Below are positions 1 through 3,913 of a stretch of 6,471 nucleotides of DNA, one piece after another (the stretch's first letter is position 1; each line of letters begins with the position of its first letter). The translations under genes and the position numbers were made by a program. Below the pieces are notes generated by a model. That model saw only the letters and a program-made list of their open reading frames with translations. It was not told the origin of the DNA and made no database searches. Source of the DNA: JBGSYJ01 sp041748075 (GTDB taxonomy: Bacteria > Acidobacteriota > Thermoanaerobaculia > Gp7-AA8); assembly GCA_041748075.1 (NCBI GenBank), contig JBGTDX010000177.1, positions 1-6,471 of the forward strand, in the 5' to 3' direction.

Positions 1-1
1 G

Positions 2-154
2 GAGGGCGTGCCGCGCAGCAGGACCAGCGTGACTGCGCTCGGTACGACCCAGCCGCTCCCCGGCAGCGACCCTGCCGAACGTGCCCGTATCAATCGCAGC
101 GTATCGTTCGATGTGAGGATCGACCTGCAGACTGAAAAGGAATCGTCGCGATGA
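2..154 (+). CDS. OmpA-family peptidoglycan-binding protein, C-terminal end (partial)
   Basis: Frame 2 is open from the left edge to TGA at 152-154 and gives 50 residues. They fit the last part of an OmpA/MotB C-terminal domain: a GVPRSRTSVTALGTTQPL stretch corresponds to the family's helix end, 'G.p..ri...G.G...P' strand and turn, followed by AERARINRSVSFDVRI, matching the closing 'A..NRRVe..i' element with the peptidoglycan-contacting Asn-Arg. Such domains bind the diaminopimelate of peptidoglycan in the periplasm and anchor outer-membrane or envelope proteins. The tail after the domain is short and polar. The stop overlaps the ATG of the GTPase gene as ATGA, so the two are very probably cotranslated in one operon. 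Everything N-terminal (signal peptide, barrel or other domain) lies outside the window, so the full architecture is unknown. Confidence 0.75.
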   Translation, partial: EGVPRSRTSVTALGTTQPLPGSDPAERARINRSVSFDVRIDLQTEKESSR

Positions 155-660
155 TCCAGAAGAAGGTATGTATGGTCGGGGTTTTCGGTACCGGCAAGTC
201 GAGCCTGGTGCAGCGATTCGTTCACTCGCTGTTCTCGGATCGCTATCTGTCGACCGTCGGCGTGAAGATCGACCGCAAGTCGCTGGAGCTGGACGGCACA
301 CCCATGACGCTCGTGCTATGGGATCTGGCGGGGCGCGACAAGCACGAGGACATCACGGTGAGCTATCTTCGCGGCGCCCATGCTGTGCTCTATGTGGCGG
401 ACGGCACGCGGAAAGAAACGTGCGACCAGCTCTCCGAACTGCGAGCTCTCGTTCGCGGCGCCGCGGGCGATGTTCCAGCCGTGCTGGCCCTCAACAAGAG
501 CGATCTCGTTGACTCGTGGACGCTCACGGAGGAAAACGAGAAAGCGCTGGCCGCGGAATGGGAGATCGTGCGCACCAGCGCAAAGACCGGCGCCGGTGTC
601 GAGGATGCTTTCCTGCGACTCGCCCGGGCAACGCAGGCACCAAAGCAGGTGCAGTCATGA
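151..660 (+). CDS. Ras-like small GTPase (prokaryotic Ras superfamily)
   Basis: This 169-aa single-domain protein has all five G motifs of a Ras-type cytosolic GTP/GDP switch: P-loop GVFGTGKS at 10-17 (Lys16/Ser17, same numbering as Ras), switch-I Thr35 in YLSTVGVKID, WDLAG at 57-61, NKSD at 115-118 and TSAKTG at 142-147. The residue equivalent to Ras Gln61 is Arg62, so intrinsic hydrolysis may be slow or need a partner. There is no C-terminal Cys for lipidation, and no transmembrane segment. It resembles the bacterial Ras-superfamily groups of unknown function (often called Rup) more than MglA; the subgroup is not assigned. The ATG at 151 is supported by AAGGA about 9 nt upstream and by the ATGA overlap with the OmpA gene. 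Its stop overlaps the PP2C start in the same way. The neighbours suggest envelope-linked signalling, which is inference. Confidence 0.93.
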   Translation: MIQKKVCMVGVFGTGKSSLVQRFVHSLFSDRYLSTVGVKIDRKSLELDGTPMTLVLWDLAGRDKHEDITVSYLRGAHAVLYVADGTRKETCDQLSELRALVRGAAGDVPAVLALNKSDLVDSWTLTEENEKALAAEWEIVRTSAKTGAGVEDAFLRLARATQAPKQVQS

Positions 661-1493
661 CGACGACAACCGTGCGGATCGACGCGTTCGGGCAGACCGA
701 CATTGGCCTGCGCCGCAAGGTGAACCAGGATCAGTTCGTCATCATGACGCTCTCGAAGGCGGCGGGGCTCCGGCAGACCAGTGTGCAGGATCCCACTGTA
801 TTTCAGGAGCTCAGCGGTCAGGAAGGATGGTTGTTCGTCGTCGCGGACGGCGTTGGCGGGCATCGAGGCGGCGAGCTGGCGAGCCAGACGGCCATAACCG
901 CCCTGGTGCAGTACATCGGCCGGGCCGTGAGCTGCTTCAGTGGCGTCGAGCCGGACAGGGAGCACGAATTCCTCGAACAGCTGGAGGGCGCGGTTCATGA
1001 TGCGCACCGGCGCATCTCCGAGGAGCTCGGCGGTGACGGCACGGAGCAGGGCCCGGCTACGACCCTCACGATGGTCATGCTGGTGTGGCCGCGGGCGTAC
1101 GTAGTCCACGTGGGTGACAGTCGCGCGTTCTACCTTCGCAATGGCCGCCTGAGGCAGCTCACCCAGGACCAGACAACCGGCGAGTTCCTGATGGCTCGCG
1201 GTGTCTGGACCGAAGAGCAGGCGCGCAATATGCCGATCGCCGGCGCGCTGGCCAGCGCGCTGGGCGCACCCGAAATGAAGCCTTCCGTCGGACTCGTGGA
1301 CCTCCAGTCGGGCGACAGCGTGCTCCTCTGCACCGACGGCCTCACCCGCTTCGTGTCAGACGAACGGATCACAGAACTGCTGGGCCGTGCCCATGACGCA
1401 GAGTCGGCCTGCCGCGAACTGGTGGAAGCTGCGCTGGCCGCCGGCGGAAACGACAACATCACCGTGGTGGCTGCGCGGATGGTGCCGGGCTAG
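657..1493 (+). CDS. PP2C-family Ser/Thr protein phosphatase
   Basis: This 278-aa protein covers a complete bacterial PP2C (PPM) catalytic domain, a metal-dependent phosphatase that removes phosphate from Ser/Thr of proteins. Visible motifs are R19-R20 and N23-Q-D25 (phosphate/metal region), VADGVGGH at 62-69 with metal ligand Asp64, the GPATTLT strand at 132-138, HVGDSRAF at 151-158, CTDGLTR at 225-231 with Asp227, and GGNDNITVV at 263-271 with Asp266. There is no transmembrane segment or extra domain. The ATG at 657 is chosen because it overlaps the GTPase TGA as ATGA, has AGGTG 5 nt upstream and begins right before the conserved 'D.G..R..NQD' start; the frame is open further upstream but without homology. 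Its substrate could be the GTPase, the OmpA partner or an unseen kinase target; no kinase lies in the window. Confidence 0.93.
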   Translation: MTTTTVRIDAFGQTDIGLRRKVNQDQFVIMTLSKAAGLRQTSVQDPTVFQELSGQEGWLFVVADGVGGHRGGELASQTAITALVQYIGRAVSCFSGVEPDREHEFLEQLEGAVHDAHRRISEELGGDGTEQGPATTLTMVMLVWPRAYVVHVGDSRAFYLRNGRLRQLTQDQTTGEFLMARGVWTEEQARNMPIAGALASALGAPEMKPSVGLVDLQSGDSVLLCTDGLTRFVSDERITELLGRAHDAESACRELVEAALAAGGNDNITVVAARMVPG

Positions 1494-1496
1494 CGG

Positions 1497-1521
1497 AAAA
1501 AGGGGGAATCGACTTCTCCCT
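1497..1521 (-). terminator. Intrinsic terminator-like hairpin reading on the minus strand
   Basis: Positions 1501-1508 (AGGGGGAA) pair with 1514-1521 (TTCTCCCT) around a 5-nt TCGAC loop, giving eight pairs with one G-U. On the minus strand the stem is followed directly by five T (complement of A at 1497-1501), the classic Rho-independent layout. On the plus strand no T tract follows. It sits 3 nt after the PP2C stop and just before the toxin-antitoxin promoter, so it could stop antisense transcription entering the PP2C gene. Confidence 0.5.
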
Positions 1522-1534
1522 GGAACCCCGAAGC

Positions 1535-1563
1535 TTGACTAAATGACGATCTGGACGTATCTT
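1535..1563 (+). promoter_or_regulatory. Sigma70-type promoter of the toxin-antitoxin operon
   Basis: The -35 box TTGACT (1535-1540) and the -10 box TATCTT (1558-1563) are separated by exactly 17 nt. The expected start of transcription is near 1570, only about 5 nt before the antitoxin ATG at 1575, so the transcript would be leaderless or nearly so. AGG at 1572-1574 touches the ATG and is too close to be a normal ribosome site. Confidence 0.65.
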
Positions 1564-1591
1564 GATTTGTCAGGATGGCACCTGTCAAGAT
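1559..1591. promoter_or_regulatory. Operator-like nested dyad over the -10 box and antitoxin start
   Basis: An outer inverted repeat, ATCTTGA (1559-1565) and TCAAGAT (1585-1591), surrounds an inner one, CAGG (1571-1574) and CCTG (1581-1584). The inner loop, ATGGCA, is the start codon region itself. The dyad overlaps the -10 box. Ribbon-helix-helix antitoxins usually repress their own promoter through such repeats, so this is a plausible autoregulatory operator; the inner stem could also hide the start codon in RNA. Both roles are inferred. Confidence 0.4.
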
Positions 1592-1787
1592 CAGTTCTGT
1601 CGTCGACGAGACCGTATGGAACGAACTCAAGTCGATCGCCGAGGAGTCGCACCAGAACATTTCCGGGTTGCTCACCGAGGCGATTGGCGACTACGTGCGA
1701 CGCCGGCGCTTGCGGCCCGATGTGCTCGAGCACCTCGAGCACTCGATCGAAAAAAACCGCGAGCTTGGGCGGCTTCTTGCCGAGTGA
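1575..1787 (+). CDS. Ribbon-helix-helix (CopG-like) antitoxin of a Doc-type toxin
   Basis: This 70-aa protein starts with a strand VKISSVVDETVW (residues 4-15) followed by two helices, ELKSIAEESHQ and NISGLLTEAIGDYVRRRR, the ribbon-helix-helix pattern of DNA-binding antitoxins. The remaining C-terminal helix, about residues 47-70 and charged (DVLEHLEHSIEKNRELGRLL), is the part expected to wrap the toxin. It should neutralise the adjacent Doc-like toxin and repress the shared promoter at 1535-1563. The ATG at 1575 is the only sensible start and lies about 11 nt after the -10 box. The stop overlaps the toxin's likely TTG start by 11 nt, indicating translational coupling that favours antitoxin over toxin. 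The best-known Doc partner is Phd, a different fold, so this is a swapped antitoxin type. Confidence 0.82.
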   Translation: MAPVKISSVVDETVWNELKSIAEESHQNISGLLTEAIGDYVRRRRLRPDVLEHLEHSIEKNRELGRLLAE

Positions 1788-2169
1788 AGTAACGTTCCTC
1801 TCTCTCGACGAAGCCCTGGCTATCCACGATCGCCTTATCGAAATCTTCGGCGGTCCCCGGGGGGTTCGCGATCCCGGTCTTCTCGAGAGTGCTCTCTATC
1901 GTCCTCGCACTGGTTACTACAACGACCTCGCGGAAATGGCCGCAGCGCTGTTCGAGTCCCTTCTGATGAACCATCCGTTCCTCGATGGCAACAAGCGTGT
2001 CGCTTTCTTCGCGACCGACACATTCCTGCGGATGAATGGCTGGATACTGGACGTGGACGCCGAAGACGCACATCGATTTCTGATCGATCTGCTCGAGAAA
2101 CGGGAAGCCCGGTTCACTCATTTTCTTCCCTGGATCCGGACGCACCTGCGGCGCGGAACGCAAGGGTAG
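1777..2169 (+). CDS. doc: Death-on-curing (Doc) family toxin, Fic fold
   Basis: This toxin has the Doc signature NHPFLDGNKR, with His66, Asp70 and Lys73 when counted from the TTG at 1777, matching the numbering of phage P1 Doc. The lysine where AMPylating Fic enzymes have glycine (GNG) marks the Doc branch, known to phosphorylate elongation factor EF-Tu and stop translation; that activity is assumed here. An N-terminal FLSLDEALAIHDRLIEIFGG segment and the DPGLLESALYRP element are also typical. Length is 130 aa against 126 for P1 Doc. There is no ATG or GTG in frame near the start; TTG 1777 fits family starts, has GGGCGG 4 nt upstream and lies inside the antitoxin gene. TTG 1765 is an alternative. 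The frame is intact with all key residues, so the toxin looks functional. Confidence 0.85.
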   Translation: MPSEVTFLSLDEALAIHDRLIEIFGGPRGVRDPGLLESALYRPRTGYYNDLAEMAAALFESLLMNHPFLDGNKRVAFFATDTFLRMNGWILDVDAEDAHRFLIDLLEKREARFTHFLPWIRTHLRRGTQG

Positions 2170-2251
2170 TTGCCCGGCCATGTGGCAGGGGACTCCAATC
2201 CGCTGCCTCCGTTCCAGCGACAGTGCCGCAACGTGAAGCGGGTCGATCAGG

Positions 2252-2271
2252 CAGGGCCTGGGAAGGCCCTG
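2252..2271. terminator. GC-rich hairpin between convergent genes
   Basis: CAGGGCC (2252-2258) and GGCCCTG (2265-2271) form a perfect 7-bp stem with a 6-nt loop in the 122-bp gap between the doc stop and the stop of the minus-strand DinB-like gene. Its place suits a terminator shared by both genes, but no T tract follows on either strand, so it would be a weak or factor-dependent one. Confidence 0.4.
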
Positions 2272-2291
2272 AGTTGAGGAAGAGGGCGTTT

Positions 2292-2771
2292 CTACCGCTC
2301 GTCTCCCGACGGCCCGTAGACTGAGGGCACCTTCGCTCCCATCGGCCGGAGGTAGACGGTCAACTGGCCGCGGTGGTGCACCAGGTCGAGCAGAAATCCC
2401 CAGGCAATGTCGGCGACGCTCGCCTCCCAGGCCACCTGTCCGTCAAAGAGAAACTTTCCCGGTCCTTTCCAGAGATTTTCGTGCATGCTGCGCGCGCGAT
2501 CGATGGCACGATGCGCGCCCTCTTCGAACGTCTTCGCGATCTCCTCGGATGTCGCAGGCCGCGGCCCCGGCCTGTAATCCGCCACTCCCGTTTCCAACAG
2601 GTCGACCAGGATGACCATCTCCGAGGCGATCTGCCACGCGAGGTCGCCGGCGGAGGCGTTCTTTTCGTGCGGGCGGTAATCGAACTTCTCGGACGGAACG
2701 GCGCGGAGGACCTTCCCGAAGCCCGCGACTTCCGCCTCGACGCGGAGAGCGAAGAACTCATAGTTGCGCAT
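2292..2771 (-). CDS. DinB-superfamily (DinB/YfiT-like) four-helix protein
   Basis: This 159-aa protein shows the DinB pattern: an N-terminal helix, LAWQIASEMVILVDLLETG as the second helix (44-62), and LLDLVHHRGQLTVYLRPMGAKVPSVYGPSGDE at the C-terminus (127-158). The HHRGQLTVYLR element followed by G.KVPS.YGPS is characteristic of this family, which includes thiol-dependent metalloenzymes such as bacillithiol transferases and many uncharacterised stress proteins. Family members usually carry three metal-binding histidines; here the first is Gln47 and the second position is Asp129, with only His133 (and neighbouring His132) kept. Metal binding may therefore be altered or lost. The ATG at 2771 is chosen because homologous sequence begins there and a promoter lies directly upstream; the frame extends to a TTG at 2810, but that TTG is part of the -35 box. 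It is transcribed divergently from mscS. Confidence 0.82.
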   Translation of the reverse strand: MRNYEFFALRVEAEVAGFGKVLRAVPSEKFDYRPHEKNASAGDLAWQIASEMVILVDLLETGVADYRPGPRPATSEEIAKTFEEGAHRAIDRARSMHENLWKGPGKFLFDGQVAWEASVADIAWGFLLDLVHHRGQLTVYLRPMGAKVPSVYGPSGDER

Positions 2772-2779
2772 GATCTGGA

Positions 2780-2810
2780 AGTCTACACAATCCGGTCGGG
2801 TCCCGGTCAA
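2780..2810 (-). promoter_or_regulatory. Promoter of the DinB-like gene, probably leaderless
   Basis: On the minus strand TTGACC (2810-2805) is a near-consensus -35. Possible -10 boxes are TGTAGA (2787-2782, 17-nt spacing) or TAGACT (2785-2780, 19-nt spacing). Either puts the transcription start within a few bases of the ATG at 2771, and no ribosome binding site is visible, so a leaderless message is likely. Confidence 0.4.
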
Positions 2811-2917
2811 GGTAAGTTGGAGTTGCTACAGCAAGTGGAAAATCAACTCGAGGCTCACGCGCCTTGTCCCTCCCGCGAATGGCGATCGCTGACATGGGGG
2901 GCCCGTCCAGATTGTGT
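2785..2917. repeat. 20-bp imperfect inverted repeat in the divergent intergenic region
   Basis: Read toward the DinB-like gene, the arm at 2804-2785 is GGGACCCGACCGGATTGTGT. Read toward mscS, the arm at 2898-2917 is GGGGCCCGTCCAGATTGTGT. They match at 17 of 20 positions and share TGAC just outside the arm (with a 3-nt length difference). The arms are 93 nt apart and each precedes one of the two divergent genes. No matching target-site duplication flanks them, which argues against simple transposon ends. Confidence 0.6.
2821..2836. promoter_or_regulatory. Operator-like palindrome between the divergent genes
   Basis: AGTTGCT and AGCAAGT form a near-palindrome centred at 2828/2829 (6 of 8 positions pair in each half) inside the divergent intergenic region, just upstream of the DinB-like promoter. 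A regulator binding here could affect both genes. This rests on symmetry alone. Confidence 0.25.
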
Positions 2918-2938
2918 CGCTTACGTTGATAGCAAAGG

Positions 2939-2944
2939 TACAAT
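2939..2944 (+). promoter_or_regulatory. -10 box of mscS, probably leaderless
   Basis: TACAAT matches the -10 consensus at 5 of 6 positions and lies only 6 nt before the mscS ATG at 2951, the spacing expected for a leaderless message. No good -35 is seen at 16-18 nt; TTGTGT at 2912-2917, the end of the right repeat arm, is 21 nt away. AAAGG at 2934-2938 is 12 nt from the ATG and a poor ribosome site. Confidence 0.4.
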
Positions 2945-2950
2945 CGGCGC

Positions 2951-3886
2951 ATGATCTACCGCAGCATCGAACGGATCGACGAGGTGCTCCGCTATCCGCT
3001 CTTCTCGCTCGGTAACCAGACGATGACGCTCAGCTTGTTGCTCTGGCTCGGTCTTCTGGTCGCCGGCCTCATTTTCGTCACGGGCCTGCTCAAGCAGTGG
3101 GTGTTCCTCCGCGTTCTCGAGCGAAGTCGGATGGACGCTGGAGCGCGGCAGGGCGTGGCGACGCTGCTCGGCTACGTCATCATAGTGATCGGATTCATGA
3201 TCATCCTGCAGACGGCAGGGATCGATCTGACCACGCTGAATGTGCTTGCCGGTGCCGTCGGTATCGGTGTGGGGTTCGGCCTACAGACCGTGGTGCAGAA
3301 CTTCATCTGCGGAATCATCATCCTGCTCGAGCGGCCGATCAAAGTCGGCGACAGAATCGAGTTGCGTGAGGAAAAGATCCATGGAAAGGTCTCGAGGATC
3401 GGTATGCGCAGCTCGGTGATCGTGACCAACGACAACGTCTCGATCATCGTACCCAACTCGAAGTTCGTGACCGAGAGTGTGACCAACTGGTCGTATGGTG
3501 AGCCGACCATCCGCTTCAGAATTCCGGTGACTGTGGCGTACGGCAGTGATCCGCGTGAGGTCGAGCGGGCCCTGCTCGAGGCGGCCGGATCCTGCGATGA
3601 CGTTCTGAAGCTCCCGGCGCCGGCCGTTCGCTTTTTCGCCTTCGGAGAGAGTGCGCTGGAGTTCGAGCTGCTCGCCTGGACCCAGGGCCTGCTTCACCGG
3701 CGCGGAGCGTTCAAAAGCGGCCTGAATTTCGCGATTCACGATGCCTTGAGGGACCACGGGATTCAGGTACCTTTCCCGCAGCGGGACCTGCACATTCGCG
3801 GCGGCCGGATGCAGGTGGAGATCGCGAATCCGACCGAGTCAGATCCGGAGAATGAAAACTGGAGGCGCAATGAGCGCCCCTTGTAG
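2951..3886 (+). CDS. mscS: Small-conductance mechanosensitive channel, MscS family
   Basis: This 311-aa protein is an inner-membrane channel that opens under membrane tension and releases solutes during osmotic downshock. It has three hydrophobic segments, about 26-47, 68-90 and 94-126. The third carries the Gly/Ala-rich pore helix GAVGIGVGFGLQTVVQNFICG (101-121), followed by LLERPIKVGDRIEL, the conserved link to the cytoplasmic beta domain. Further MscS marks are VPNSKFVTESVTNWSYG and, near the C-terminus, GIQVPFPQRDLHIR. Length is close to E. coli MscS (286 aa), with a polar tail of about 30 residues. The ATG at 2951 follows a -10 box directly. It diverges from the DinB-like gene and converges on a potassium channel gene 27 bp beyond its stop, a possible osmotic grouping. 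Confidence 0.93.
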   Translation: MIYRSIERIDEVLRYPLFSLGNQTMTLSLLLWLGLLVAGLIFVTGLLKQWVFLRVLERSRMDAGARQGVATLLGYVIIVIGFMIILQTAGIDLTTLNVLAGAVGIGVGFGLQTVVQNFICGIIILLERPIKVGDRIELREEKIHGKVSRIGMRSSVIVTNDNVSIIVPNSKFVTESVTNWSYGEPTIRFRIPVTVAYGSDPREVERALLEAAGSCDDVLKLPAPAVRFFAFGESALEFELLAWTQGLLHRRGAFKSGLNFAIHDALRDHGIQVPFPQRDLHIRGGRMQVEIANPTESDPENENWRRNERPL

Positions 3887-3913
3887 AAAATGGACCCATG
3901 CGGGACCTCGACG

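Noticed and set aside
1583..1588. Perfect TTGACA on the minus strand inside the antitoxin start, a possible antisense promoter.
   Set aside because: No acceptable -10 box lies 16-18 nt downstream; the match is explained by the dyad at 1559-1591.
1750..1757. Slippery heptamer A-AAA-AAC in the correct phase near the end of the antitoxin gene, suggesting frameshift fusion to the toxin.
   Set aside because: A -1 shift there meets a TAA at 1790-1792, two codons beyond the normal end; the toxin lies in the +1 frame, so no fusion results. The run is probably ordinary Lys/Asn codons.
2772..2810. TTG at 2810 as an earlier start adding 13 residues to the DinB-like protein.
   Set aside because: This TTG forms the -35 box TTGACC, the added residues lack family similarity and no ribosome site precedes it.
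2882..2889. GCGATCGC octamer palindrome, reminiscent of the cyanobacterial HIP1 repeat.
   Set aside because: Only a single copy was noticed and the flanking base breaks the full HIP1 decamer; a chance palindrome is enough.
2785..2917. The inverted repeat as terminal repeats of a miniature transposon.
   Set aside because: Flanking bases do not form a target-site duplication and each arm coincides with promoter positions, so a regulatory reading fits better, though copies elsewhere in the genome would change this.
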